Of a DNA stretch of 64,000 nt, positions 50,346-64,000 are shown piece by piece (within the stretch, counting starts at the first letter, position 1; every line of letters begins with the position of its first letter). Made by a program: the position numbers and the translations under genes. The DNA comes from Urechis unicinctus (Eukaryota; Annelida; Polychaeta; Xenopneusta; Urechidae), in the NCBI GenBank assembly GCA_034190875.2, contig CM067345.1, forward strand, positions 25,994,853 to 26,058,852, in the 5' to 3' direction. The notes beneath the pieces were generated by a model. The model searched no databases and was not told where the DNA came from. It saw only the letters and a program-made list of their open reading frames with translations.

Positions 50346-50372
50346 AGGGGTGACCCTACACGGTCATCCCCT
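50346..50372. other. Hairpin with 10-bp stem
   Basis: AGGGGTGACC, a 6-base spacer, then GGTCATCCCCT; complementary apart from one bulged base. Confidence 0.6.
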
Positions 50373-51720
50373 GATAAGAATGCTGACCACAGATATAGGT
50401 GATCAGAACTGCCACCGGAGTATCGTTACCATTGATTGGTGATTCCATACATGACCTGGGTGATTTTACGTGTCCGGTTTAGAAATTGAAACTAATTCAA
50501 TCCAACATAGTCATGACTCAGTTAGGGTCATCTTTCTAACCTATTTATCCACTTCTATGGCTTGATGAGACATCCTATAGCGAATCATACAATCCAGAAC
50601 TGACAAAAAAAAGAGCATGTTCTGTGGAAGGGGAAATATTGTGCCACAATGCTTTACTACATATATAATGCAAATATCACAATCACCTTAGGTATGTGAT
50701 CAAATCTCCTGTATCTATATATTATTTTTTCTGGCTTATTGCCCTTAAGTAATAATAAAAGACCACAAAACCAAACAAAGCCGTCATTGTAATATTTTTA
50801 TGACCTGATACCGGTTACACGACCAAACGTCCAATTAGAAGACATATATATCATTAAAAAAATTCTGGCGCAGTTATTTGGCACCATCTCCGAAAGCCTA
50901 ATATTTAACATTAAACACAGGAGATATGACGATGGCTAAATGCGATCTGTGTTTGGTTCGGCCGAACAAATTATATATGATGCAGAGCATTGGAACAGAT
51001 GAAAGTTATACCTACCAAAATGGGCAATCATTGCAATGCCACTTCATGATGCCATCCTGAACTGAATAATTGACAGCATGCCGAACTCAAGGCTGCTAAG
51101 TAAAATGTATGTATGCAGTGTCTCAAAATTATATCATTTGACTATATGCATCATTATTACACACAACTGTTACATTAAGCAAGGAAACATTGGCGTATTA
51201 GGCGCTACAGGACTGTTGTAAGTGACAGATTCGCATAGTTAACGCTTTGTGAACAAGCAGATGTATTTGCAAATCCCAATTTAATATACCATAGCAACCA
51301 TGACAGCTAGATGCTAGCAGTATATGGCTGGCTACAAGCGCACCTGTACCACTTGATTGAAGGCGTGTCAGAACATCTCACATTAGTTTGATATGCGTTT
51401 ACGGGTGATGTTTGTTCAACAAACTACACATAGCTAATTCTGCATTTGGGCATGGTATGGTTCAATATATGTACGCCAAGCAAAATGGAATTACATTGGA
51501 CAAACCCTGTCATGCGTCATATGAATTCAAAAGGAAAAACAACATGCACATACAGTAGCACTATCGCTGCACGTCAAATCACTTGTTTGTGTGGAATAAT
51601 ATTCCGCCCTCGCATGCCTTAAGAAGAAGCCCTGGACGAAACAGATCTTGTGATACAAATAATGAAGAGCAGGAGGAAATTAAACGAAAAAATAATATGC
51701 AGCTTCATGCAATTTACGGC

Positions 51721-51926
<206 letters not shown>

Positions 51927-51954
51927 AATTCAATTTTGCTGTTAGTACATAGGG

Positions 51955-52365
51955 GCGACCTCATACTGTACGAGTTAATGAGTGTGTCAGTGAGACACAG
52001 AAATGTGTGTAGGTGTTGTAGTTATTGAGTGTTGTAGTATAAGTAAGTTGTAGTGTGTAAGTGTGTAGCTAGTGAAATGAGTTAGCGAAGAGTGACTATG
52101 ATATGTGTAGTTAGATAGTGAGTGAGCAGAGTAGAGTGACTAGTGAAATGTTAGTTAGCGAGTGCGTTAGTTACTTATTGAATGTGTGATTGAAAGAGTG
52201 AGTGAGCTAGTGGTTGGGTTAATGGAATATGAGTAAGGTAGGTTATGAGATGATTAGATAAGCGATTAATGTGTTAATGAGTGCGTGAAGTAATGTGAAG
52301 GCGAGTGTGAGTGAGTAATTGAGTGAGAGATTAAGCAAGCGAGTAGGTGAGCATATGAGTGAGTG
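51955..52365 (+). repeat. Degenerate GAGT-type tetranucleotide tract, B copy 3
   Basis: Longest of the three equivalents; rich in gtgagt, gtagtg and gttagt words. Confidence 0.7.
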
Positions 52366-52503
52366 ATATCACTCTACGTGTACTATCGGTCAATATATAG
52401 GTTATGTTAGAGAAACTGTTGGGAGTGATCAATCATTTATGACATCACATAACCCCGCCAAGACATAGATAACGAAGTCTAGTTTACAGGCGACGTTATT
52501 GCA

Positions 52504-52645
52504 GAGCAGTAGCATAGTTAGAGCATAAGCTCTATTCTATCAAAGTTGATATGACCAAAATTATAATGCTATAGCAGCAGTAGCATTTAGAGCATAACGC
52601 TCTATCAAAAGTCCAGCTACCTTTGTGACCAAAATTTCAAGAATA
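52504..52645 (+). repeat. Imperfect ~70-bp tandem duplication
   Basis: agcagtagcat, agagcataagctctat and gaccaaaatt recur in the same order from 52573 (agcagtagcat, agagcataacgctctat, gaccaaaatt). Not seen in B copies 1 or 2. Confidence 0.75.
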
Positions 52646-53814
52646 TAGCAGTTAGATAAACTTCTGATATTCCCACAACAAATTATAATCTGATAACCTA
52701 CATGGCATTATATGTTGCTATCGTACGCAATAGAATGTACCTTGGTTAGGCATAAATATGAGCTCACCTTATTATTGTTGTGGTTTATGTAGATGCCTGG
52801 CTGACATTATGGGGCTAGTCAACGGGGCCATCACATTAGCCGCTCAGTTAATGATTCTCCAAGGGGGAGACGATGGTATTATTCTGACTAATTTGAACTG
52901 ACAAATGCTGCCAAAAACAGTTCCAAAACTAACAATCGTGTTCCCAGCAATATTTGCATCTCAATGTCAAAAACATCACCTTGTCATTGGCGATGTGCAA
53001 AACATGAATGCGGCTGTCCCATCGATTTCAAGAAATAGCCGAAGACAAAGCCGAGCGCTTTTAATCGACGAACCGGCGTTCCGTTTTGCAATGCATCATC
53101 CACCTCTTGCATTAATGCTCATCACCGTCAGTTCTAATCTTAACTAAAACAATTGGTAACATAGTAATAATTCGTAGTATAGCTATATTCGAATGGCTTA
53201 TGCGGACCAGCTGGTGGGTGACATGGTTTGTCCATTTCACGGGTCAAAACTCGTTCAATCAAATGTTACCAAGTGGCGTACAATAACGGTAAATACCAGA
53301 ACCACCGATTAGCGTAGCACATTGCACATAACTGACTTCAACGTGGGTTGGCTTTATAAGATAAGGCAACAGCCATAATACTGTTCTGTTCAGTAAAATG
53401 AAACATATCCGCATATTGTAATATTGAATTAAATATTAAAATTTCTTTGACGAGGTAACATCTTATCTTATGGGTGTAACAATCTAACGCCTTCAGTAAT
53501 TGTGGTGAATTCGTAGAGAATCTTACTCTTGGTCTGTTTAATATGCACAATGAGCCACCGCCCATACTATTTCTTACTAAACAAATGGTATAATACTAAC
53601 CAAGAGAGTCATATATCCAACTGGGCGGTGTCGATGATGTTGTCGTTGTAGGGTCTAGTATTGGTTACAATACATAACAATTGTACCTTCAGCGATGTAA
53701 GCTAGCCGCCGCAGACTAAAACCTTGAAGCTATGCACACAATTAACAGTGCGTGAAGAACTGTGAGGATAATGAATTATTATACACTACACCTCGGTTCA
53801 AGCGCATGTAGCAC

Positions 53815-53975
53815 ACCACACCACGGCAGAACACGAGACGTCGTATACTGAAGCGCACTTAATACACTACAGCATGGCAGAACACGAGTACTCTTTAGCT
53901 CGAGCACATGTTATCCACTTCAGCACGGCGAACACAAGACCATTTCAACTCTAGCGCATGTAATAACAATAAACC
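53815..53975 (+). repeat. 51-bp minisatellite, about three units (B copy 3)
   Basis: The ggc of acggcaga/atggcaga/acggcgaa falls at 53825, 53876 and 53927, an exact 51-base period. Orthologous in position to 14600-14810. Confidence 0.8.
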
Positions 53976-54000
53976 GACAAAAGGCAATACACGTTGATAT

Positions 54001-57000
54001 AACTATATGTCTGCTTCCATCTTCAATTAGGCCTTACCGCGCGCTCGCCATTAGATGAAACTAATGGTACATTCAGATCATGTCGATGGCGCAGTGATGC
54101 AATCTAGACCAACTATTTATTTGTTCCCCCTAGTACCATCAATTACGTCTGTACAGCTGGAAAACAGTGATTGATTCAGATGCATTTCTCTGTGAATGTG
54201 CCATCCTTCGGTTTTTGTTGCAGGGATATAGCCATGTGCGCTTTTATGATGATAACGGTACTGTATGCTATCTTCTTGAACAACTCTGGTAATATCTGGT
54301 TTTATGCATCGTACGGAATGCACAAGGGCTTTGTTCATAGCGGATTGATCATTTAGATTTGCACGCTACATAATCTTCTTAATTAAGAAATCATTGAAGA
54401 ACAATCGACCCATAGTACCATATTGCAAAGGGTAATGATTGTTGGGATATGCTTCATTGGGGAGTAGGACTATGGCTATGCAGGGGTATGATGTCTTGCA
54501 TCCGTATTTCTGGCCTCTGATGTAAGCCTCTTTTCTGAACCGCGTCAATTTAGTAATAATATATCCCTGAGCTAACTAACTAGTAGAATGTACTTTGGCT
54601 CACAAAAGTGTTTATATAATTTGCGTTTCATTAAATGATGACTATTCAAGGCTTGATATCAAAATGATTGATTCACAGACGGATGTCTGTTACTGATATG
54701 CGTCGTAGGAAAAACAATAGGTTGGTTCGAATAAACGATCAGAGAACTAATTGAACCAATATGTTAGACTCTCTACAGAAACAGTGATGGTTGATTAGCA
54801 TCGTTTTAGCTTACACCAGATCTAGCGAAGTAGTAATGAATGCATTTACATTGAGGGGGCTTCACCATTTAAAAATTAGGTTAATTCTTTATAAGAGTCC
54901 ATTATCTTGTTACTTCATATTATTTGCATTAGACGACCCGAATGTAAATTGACCAAATTAACTCTGAGTGATTTGGCTCTTAGTAAGCTGCTTGCAAGGG
55001 GTAATAATAAGCGGATGCGGGTGTTGGTTATATATGCTAAACCATGCAAAGTACCCGAGGAGACTTAGAAAACATCTTTCGACTCGCGTGAGTAAGAAGA
55101 AGTCTCTGTCTGCGAATGAAAATTGCATTTCTCTCTGTTCTATAAAACAATGATTTTGTTGTCGTGACACATCACATTGCTTTGAACCGAGCGCCAGCAC
55201 CAAAACATGCTGATAATGCCGCTTCGATCACAATTTAAGTTTCTACTTGGACACTGCATCTGATATTAGACATAAGAATAAAGCAATATTACTCTCTAGA
55301 AAAGGTTTTTTTGAGATGATGATTCGTGCAAACAACCCAAGGCTCACAGCGTTATTTGTTTACGAACCTTGTAATGTCATAAGTATGTATCTGTAAAGAG
55401 GCTGAAATTGTCCATTAGCAATATGAAAATAACCTATTTACCATGCGTTGTGACGGACGACACGAGTCTGATTGCATAGAATGATTACTTGTCAAGAAGG
55501 TTAACTTTTCAATTTGACAAGCAGCTCGTATAAATTGGATAACGCAAGTAAAATTGTGCTACTCATTAATGTAATGATACAGCAGTGTGCTTTGATGGTA
55601 GATATCGCAATTTCCCATAAATTGGTTTCCTCTTGACGACGACCGTTCGTGAAGATTGTTTGCCAGCTGAAGCAAGAAGATTTACCACAAAAAAACTGAA
55701 GGTAATATTAAATATAACATATGCGTCAAACTATGCATTCGTAGGTGATCACGTCTTAATTAACATCGTCAGAACGAATGATGTTTTGATGCAACATGCC
55801 ATCTTGCTAAGACAAGTCTCAATTTAGCGTTAATCAACCAGCATCTGGGTCTCACGTCCTCTGGAAAACTCATGGCACGCAGTGACCCGATTAATTACAA
55901 TCATTTTCAAAATCCCTATCTTGCATTTTCAACATCTAGTATTTTAATGCAGTGTTCAAAATAGTGCTGATATTGCATGCGTGGGTTGTAGTACATAACC
56001 GACGCCTTACATTGTTCAGCTTTACTATTAAAGATTACGGTGGTGGTTGATTTGATTTACAGGCGATCGAATTCTTATCAAATTGGCTTACTGAAACCAA
56101 TTACAATCACATGAAGGAAATTGTTTTGTTTATGGGTCCCTGCCTAATTATAGATGAAACCGCGGCATAAAGGACAATGTTCCTCGTTGCCAAGCAGAGA
56201 AGTGTAACTTCATGTATTCTGAATGAAGAAACGATTGCACATGCCTTATTGTGATATCAGACACTGACCACATTGCAATTTTACAATCAAGTGTAATCAT
56301 CTCAGAAACAGCAGCAATGTCAGTGAACTGTATGAATAACTGACATACTGATTGGCATTGAACATCATGGCTAAATGTTCTCTGATAGCATAATAGCAGA
56401 CACTGAGATAAATCCAAAGGCAACATAACAACACACCTGACGACGTATCCTTATCAACGTTGTTTCCACTTTGGAATGGGCGATGGCCTCTGTAACTTAT
56501 GCAAAATACATGTGCATATAGCATGAATAAACGGGCAAAATCTTATTATGGTCTTTATACTAATCACGAAACTTAGTGGGTCAATTCTTAAGCACGTTAT
56601 GGCACGCTTACTAAATTACGTCATGTACATAATATGCATTATTGATAAGTTAACTCCGTATTGATATATTATATAACTTAGTTACATGTGAGACTAGAGA
56701 TGACATTAACCAGGCACAAATTATAAGCATAATTATCTGAAACACAACTGATGCTACAGTCAATTTTGTTTAGGTAATAGTTGGAGAATAATAAAATATA
56801 ATTCTACTGCAATTACAACAATCGCAGAAGGTGTCAGCACAACGTGATCACGTGGGTCCGCAACTGGTGGGAGCTGAGTGTAACCGGGACAGATTAACAT
56901 CATTGCTAAATGTTCCACTGAGAATCGTCTCAATACCCATTAATTATTAATGCTCATGACGCAATAAAACTCGGTTGCAGAGTCATTTCCAAAAAGTACT

Positions 57001-59399
57001 GTGTGGTTGATTATTCTGAGAAATCAGGTAATGTCACTGTGAACAACAATTCGATGTAGTCGAAATGCACTTGGGACTATCGCTCATGTATTGGTCGCTT
57101 GCTCACAGTCGTCTTACATGGAGGCTTAAAAACAGGTAAAATGATCGACTGCATTGTCTTGGTCAATGTACCTAGCAAACAGCTTGCCTAACCATTGGAC
57201 AAAAATAAAGTAAATCGTTGTGAGCAAAATGGCTGCAACATTAAATGGAGACTATTACGGGTATTGCTTTCATCCGCTCAGCGCGATAATGTTTAGAATA
57301 CAATCAAACGAAACATTCCGGTCGACACTTACTGCAGATATTTCTTACTTTACCATAATTATAAAAGTAACATATGTATATATGAAGAGTTTAAAACTGT
57401 CGGTGCTTTTGTGTCATTTCAAAGACAATATGCAGTCCTGGTAATAGACAGAAGGTCTGACATCACCTCCTGACATCGCTTTCTCAGTAAAGCGTGATTC
57501 GCAGTCCAGTGAGATAACATACGCGAACCTGCATCCAACCCATAGACGAGTTATATGAACCTTTACTAATGACGTCAGATGTCAAGTCTATGCCACTATG
57601 TTGTGCTCATTTTGAACCGTGCGGAATATGATAAAGTAAAGAGGTGTGTTAAAATTTTCCTCGGTTGTTGACGTTACGCTTACTAATGAACATTTATGCT
57701 GGCAAATATATTCATAACTTTCTTTTACTTGACATATAAAAAGTATGAAAATTTTAATGGTTCTACACTGCATCAAATAAGAATGCTATCATAAGATGGT
57801 ATTTTCATCTAAAAACTCATAATTGAACAAAAGGGGTAAATGCGCATCTTAGGTAAAACGTCGCCTGTTATTCATCCAAGCTATTCCTTTTGCATTCGCC
57901 TTATGTAAACCCCAAGCCAACCGTTCATCGGCAAATGTGATAAACACTGCAACTTCTGTGACCATAGTATTTTTGTCGAGTGTAACATATAGTTAATAGA
58001 CATGGCCCTTGAACCGTTAGAATGGTCTCCAACAACTTTTCAGTCTTTTGTCTCGCAGCCGAACTATAATGGCTATCATCGTTCTGTTTCTCTCGTCATA
58101 AGCATTGCTGTTAATGATTTCATTCTTGTATTAAATTTGGTATATTGTTATGTTTTTTTATTAAAGAAGATAATGTTTTCGGTTGAATTTAACATGACTC
58201 TACAGAAGATTTAGATTTTTTGTATCTCTGCTTTTACACACATTCGGGTAGTTCTGCATTGCAAACAATGGCCTTGCAATCTGACATAAATAAGGTAGTT
58301 GATAAGAATAGAAAACGTAACGATTTGCTTTGTGCCTTAGCTGAATTATAAACTGCAATATTATGTACCAAATTATTACCATATTGCCAATTAAACTGAA
58401 TGTAGTCCTATCCGTCATTCCACCCTATTTTTTTCCGTGAACATGTGCCTGGAATAATGATCACAAAGGTGTTTCATCGATCTTACGAAAATAGCCTAAC
58501 AAGGAAAACCAACTCCGCCGATCACATTATATCTAGCAAAGCAAGGCCATGGAACGATGCATCGTGGATCTGAGTAAACAACATTCAAAGCACCTCTAGA
58601 CACAGCTGTTTTTGACAAAGCAATTGTGGCTTAAGAGCAAACAATAATCATAGATCCATATGTATGCAAAAAGGTGTGGCTTATTGTGCGTATAGATCAT
58701 GCCGATTCTGTTAGTGAGACACTGTGGCTTGGCACAGTGTAGATATATAATGCACTGTTCCCACCTAGTATAATAAAATGTGGTTATCTACCACAACCAG
58801 TAAGCAAATATAAAGACGAATTTCATAGTTGTCGGTTGTGTATCAGACTGTATAACAAGTACGGTGCTTTATGCTATTACGGTATACTATCCGTGTTCCA
58901 AGCATCTCCTCAAGCAACATTGATAGACCCAATTAAATATGAGAATATCAGCCTTTACCGTCAGTGACTTTTGGCTTACATAATATAAATCAACTTCAAG
59001 GTGTTTAAAATTATGTCAACATATAACTACGTAATTAATGACGCTCTGTCCCGGTGCCCACTGGAATATATAGAGAAGTTGACAATCCCAACGATGCTCG
59101 AAACACACATGGGCGTCGTTTATACAGGATTAATCCGTAGAATTGCACCAGTAAATCCTCTCAATTAAGGGGACCTTAGCCATGATGAACGAATCTCTAC
59201 TTTATGCTGCATGCGGGAGCATGAGAAAATCCCAGCTGGGGTATGATGTCTGAAATCTTTATTGATAGCATTAGAATTAAGCATTTACCCTAGCACATAC
59301 CATGTCAAGTTGGTAGTGATTTGTGCTTCTCATCCTTTAACAAACAACACCTTTAGTTGTCATTAGCTTGAGTAAATCAACAAAGAATACAGCACTTCC
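54001..59399. repeat. A block, copy 4, with an extra A-tail fragment at its start
   Basis: 54030-54240 is A tail (matches 19830-20050). The main block starts near 54620 (gatgactattcaaggcttgat, as at 15286). Anchors: 54880-54990, 55510-55580 against 42440-42500, 56820-56970 against 16840-17000, and 58430-58880 against the tail at 19590-20050. No AT array occurs where copy 1 has one. Confidence 0.7.
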
Positions 59400-62300
59400 G
59401 ATTTAATATCTTTACCGATTGTTCATTAACACCAACCACATAGATTTAAATGGGCCACAAGTATTCTTGCCTAAATTTTACATAGCTCGAGATTCATTAA
59501 AATGATAATTCAATGTTTGATATCTGCAAGAAAGATCTATCTTCGTGTGGTTAGAGAAAAACTTCTGACTGTTGTATGTAAATTTGTATCTACGTGTAGA
59601 AAAAGATATTAGTTGGTCAGTGAAATTTATTGTTGTTTTAGCCTTCGAAAAATAATTAGTAGAAGATATAGATTATGCAAAATGATCGTGAATGCATTCA
59701 GATTTATGGGCCGCCGTTTACAAAATAGACTGAAAGCTGTAAATATTGATTGTTGTTCATGATGATTGGATTTTGAATCATCGAAAACTACGCTGAATGA
59801 TTAATCTCATTGCTGGTATAGATATGTTTTCGATGACGCCCAATGCCTTGGCGGATATATAACGGTTGTTTGTATCGATAATTGATACTTAGCAATTAAT
59901 AGAAAAACCTTTTTCTTGATGCCGACTGGCATAAGTTATAACAGGTCTCTGAGTGTGCATGGAAATGTCGGAAGGAAGCTTCATGCTAAGCCTTGTAGTG
60001 GTGGTTGACAACTACACACGTCTTTTTCCCCTTACAAAACGATGACATTGCTTTGAATTGAGCATAACCTATAATGTGTTCTCACAATGGTGTTTCAACC
60101 CTATCATAAGTTTCCTTTTTGACTCTGTGATATATGCTGGCATACCATTGTTTTATGTTTTATACTCAAGACAACCGATTGGGAAATGAAATTCTACTTG
60201 AGATCTCCCATAAAGAAAAACTTAATACGAAATCTACCAATATAATTGGTAAATAAATAAACCCGAAGGCATCATAGCCTATGCACCAGACTACGTGTAA
60301 TGATAAACGTCGTTAAAGCTTAGGATAGGGCGAGGGCCTACGTTACTAACCCAAAACACGTGTCAGTGTAGCATAAATAAATGACCATAAGTTGGTTAAG
60401 GCCTCTATGATAATCACGGCACGAAGTGGGTCAAATCATCAACACATTTGTCAGAAAGCGTTGCATATAACTAGCCTATATTATTCGATTTACTCAATGA
60501 CGTCATTTACATAACAACCTATTGGTATATTATATAACTTGTAACCAGTGAGAGAAACATGACATTAACTAGGCACAAATGACAAGTATAAAAATCCAAA
60601 GCATAGCTGTTGGTACAGACAATTGGGTATAGATATTTGTTCTAATACAATTTCCCTAGCCACGAAGCGCGACTCAAAATCTTAATGAATGGTCGGCAAA
60701 TCCCGAGAAACCAACAGATGTCACTGTAAATTTGCATTCTATTCATTTGCATCTAATGGATTATCGCTTATATAGGGACCGATGTGCCTATTGGGAAGGT
60801 GATCGTCCATTAATGACCTCATTGTTGGTGAAGCATGGCATGTCATCAAGGTACCAAGGCATATTCAAAGTTGTTTTACCAGATAAATTGTATATCCCAC
60901 ATGTTGACTTTCTGTTACATGAAACATATGGCGGTGCATTATGTGCAAGAATAAACACCAAGACACTCTTAGTTCGAGGTCATTTAGAGCCTTTCAAACA
61001 CAAAGATCATCACCATACAGCGTCACGTTAAGAGACAGGGTAACATTTTTAAACATGATTAACATATATCGAAACTTTCCGAGCATCTAAATGTGCCCCC
61101 AACCTATCGACAGGTAATAAGTTGAAAAATCTAATGAAGCTGAATTTTACTGGAATATTCATTCGTAAATAATGAACGTGATGCTACCTAGACTTCACTG
61201 AATTCGATTAATTATTATCTCTAAGTGTTCAAGTTGGGCATACCTTCGGTAGCGAGGTATGAAAGATAAGAAAAATATCAGAAATTATTAAAATGCTGAA
61301 TATTCCCTTGTCGACGTTCGTAAAATAATAATAATCAGTTTAAAATTTATTGATACTCCGGAAGTCGTTAGAGTTCTTATTTCCTGTTTATAATAGGCAC
61401 GTATATTGTTTGCTTTGATCGATCGACACCAAGCACCCTCGTCCTTCGCAATTATTATTACAGCCCTTATCGGACCAACTGTCTAATTGAGTTGACATAA
61501 TGTTAGAACATCTAGCTTCACATAAAACTTGCTTGATCTGCATAATGCACAGTCTGACGTTCCACCAAGAATAATGATTATATGGCTTGTCCCCTTTTAT
61601 ATAGCATATGGAAATATTTTATACACAGTTGCACTTTGTTCATGCAACTAAATCCAAAGCTGTATATTCTAATTGCACTACTAATAATGATCTGAAGTAT
61701 ATGACCATCCTTTACTTATATCTATATTCAGGGATAGATAACCGACGCATGAAACTGTGTGTAAAAGTACTAATGATACGTAATAAGATCACTGAAACCG
61801 TCGGATGATATGATTTTCACACTTGTGGTGTACTATGTATGAATTGCAAGAGCGTTGCATATGCAAACATAAATCAAATTTCAAAATTTTGGACAAGTGG
61901 AGGGACTGATGAAATAAATATCATTATGATAGGTGAGGTCAGCTCAAAATACGGACAAAGCAGTTATATATTTCTTTATTCCACTTGATGCAGGGCTAAG
62001 CGTGATGTTCATTTGGTCTTTAAGAACTATCTAATCATTATTTATAACAAAAACGAATGTTGATTGCGAAACTATGATACGAATTTGAGGTTCACAGAAG
62101 GGAATGATTTTCATGATTATGTCAGTACAATACTGTAGCAATAGCTTCACGGTGACCATTTCAATTCTGGTACATTGCCTGCTGGGAGCGTATAAGAAAA
62201 CTGCTCGAGAGGTAATAGTTCACCGATCGGCATAAAAATCACTTGTATTATGCAATCACAGAAAAATTTGTAAATTGTAAACATGTACACTATGCGCTTA

Positions 62301-63999
62301 AGCTAGGGATATTACCAGAGAAGTTTTTAAATGATCAGTATACCTACACCATGTAAATCAAGTATTATCGATTAACTATTTTCACAGCCCCTTCGGCCCG
62401 TGCATTTCTAAAACTGATCCAGGCAGATGGGCAGCACTCCCTTGTTTATTTAAAAGCAGCTGCGTATTGCGAAACAGAGAGATGTTCATTGAAGAACCAT
62501 CCATGCAGTCATACTTATATGATTTGTCAAATAATAAACTTGCTCCGTTAAAGATTTGACTCGTTTTCTACAAGGTATTTCAATACGAAAGTGTGGAGTG
62601 ATCCTAGAGTAAAAATGTTAGCGCAATAGCGTGCGATCCTCCTGACAAGCCGTGTCAATGCTTTCGGCAAAACGGCTTGAGGATGTAAACGCGCAAAACG
62701 CCACTTCCCCTACTTTATTCAGCTAACACAAGTGCGAAATACATCAAACGTTTTGTGCGTGTTGATTGCTGAGCAGTAAATACATTAGAGACCTGCAAGA
62801 CATTTTCGGATGAGAAGGAGCCATGAGAGGTGAAAAGGTTGCTTTAACGTTTTATTTCGTCATGAGATCACTAGTGCTTGCGTGCATTTTGAGTAATGAT
62901 TCGTGACACAACTAAATGGGACAGCAAAGAACCAGCAAAAAATAGAAAACAAACAATCATCAATAGCCGACAAAGATTTAACACAGTTATTGCATCACAT
63001 TATGCCGAGAAAAATCATTTTTTATTGAAATCAACAAACATTTCGTATTTTGACTATAACTTGATTACCTTATATATCAGCAAAACAGTATTTGTATTTC
63101 ACATTAAGTTTGATTTGGTCGTATTACTATCGGTGCAGGCAGTCCAAGTTGATCTCGTCGTAGATATCCATCCACTTGCAGAATTTCTTTTACGCCACAT
63201 TTTGATAATGTTGACATATCTTTGAGGAGGAATGCTTCATACATATTAGTTGCATACATTTTTCTAATCTATGATATAGGACAGTGTGCAACAATTAGCA
63301 TGGAAGGCAAAATATATTTGAACACTAAACATCAGTATGCAGCATGCGTCACTATACATGAATATCATATTATTTCATAGGATTTTGATCGGTTAATGAT
63401 TACAACAAGCCCAAGTGAAATCAATGTGTAAAAAGCCTAATCCATGTTTGATTGTAACATGTGTGAACAGGGAATTTCACAACGGTATCGCATGCGTTCA
63501 AATAGGAATTGTAATGATTACAAGAAACGCCTGAGCAGCACAACAAACAGTTTATTCAAATAGGAAATGACAAACGCCTGAGCAGCACAACATAACAGTT
63601 CATGCCGTTATACCATGTACTAGCTGACGGTGCTTTGTGTGAGGCCCCAATGGACTGTCACAGCCCATGGCAAGAGTCATCAGCTGAACCACACATGGAT
63701 GCACAACGCCTTACAGACTTGAAACGATCTTAATGGCGAAGCCTAGAAAAACAAGCCTCTTGTAATATCAGTCGTTTATATTACCGATTATCGATTCCTT
63801 TAGCATGCGAGTATGCATTTTGTTTATGCCGGCCAAAGGTTCTGACACAGGATTCACTGTGAAATTCTCTCTGCAGGGACAAATGTTGCTCAGGTAAGAA
63901 AATAAGGCATATTTCAATAAAAAATAGTGAATTTATCAAGGTTGCACTTTAAATTTAAATTTTCACGAGAGCCTATGGTTTCTAAATAACAACTGAAAC
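59400..63999. repeat. A block, copy 5 (runs to window end)
   Basis: Starts with taacaccaaccacatagat (59428) and aligns with copy 3 at 61900-62280 and 62760-62860 (against 45960-46040). The ORF at 60732-61031 has no conserved counterpart in the other copies. Confidence 0.65.
63497..63600 (+). repeat. Imperfect ~50-58-bp tandem duplication
   Basis: ttcaaataggaa followed by aaacgcctgagcagcacaac occurs at 63497-63554 and again at 63555-63600. The second unit lacks about 12 bases in the middle. Confidence 0.85.
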
Positions 64000-64000
64000 A

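Noticed and set aside
60732..61031. 99-codon ORF in A copy 5 with a His-rich end
   Set aside because: Composition is somewhat protein-like, but there is no counterpart in the other A copies, no family recognised and no splice or promoter signal.

Overview
The window is animal nuclear DNA, AT-rich, with split genes, GT-AG introns, long AT/TG/GA microsatellites and decayed retrotransposons. The only gene that looks functional is the 3' end of a synaptotagmin-7-like gene at 1-1728 (+). The transposon families present (Ty3/gypsy pol, a LINE with RNase H, a RecQ-like helicase, and a protein resembling the DUF6589 type) suggest an invertebrate. The sequence alone does not settle the phylum.

Layout. 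1-1728: four exons encoding the end of the inter-domain linker, C2A and C2B of a synaptotagmin, ending at a stop codon and followed by a poly(A) signal. About 3.1-64 kb is almost gene-free. It is not random spacer: most of it is an old local array of long diverged duplications. By eye I separate two block families. B blocks lie at about 7.55-14.9, 22.1-28.6 and 48.75-54.0 kb. A blocks lie at about 15.18-20.3, 36.15-40.45, 41.57-48.4, 54.62-59.4 and 59.4 kb to the window end. A third segment of about 2 kb occurs as an inverted pair (3.08-5.01 and 18.95-21.18 kb). Reading frames are not conserved between copies, so the blocks appear non-coding.

A transposon-rich island of about 7.5 kb (28.6-36.15 kb) interrupts the array where a B block should run into an A block. 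In order it holds: a split gene remnant resembling DUF6589-type proteins (+), the 3' part of an RNase-H-bearing LINE (+), TG and AAC tracts, a broken Ty3/gypsy pol (+) with a 177-bp MITE-like insertion flanked by a 5-bp target duplication, and a RecQ-like helicase pseudogene on the minus strand that is visible only after splicing.

Superimposed on the copies are younger events that differ from copy to copy: four long AT arrays, a 12-bp minisatellite in one B copy grown from a seed still visible in another, a 51-bp minisatellite shared by two B copies, a 380-bp GC-richer insertion with a minus-strand ORF, and several short tandem duplications. No tRNA, rRNA or CRISPR was seen. All identities and block limits are estimates by eye.
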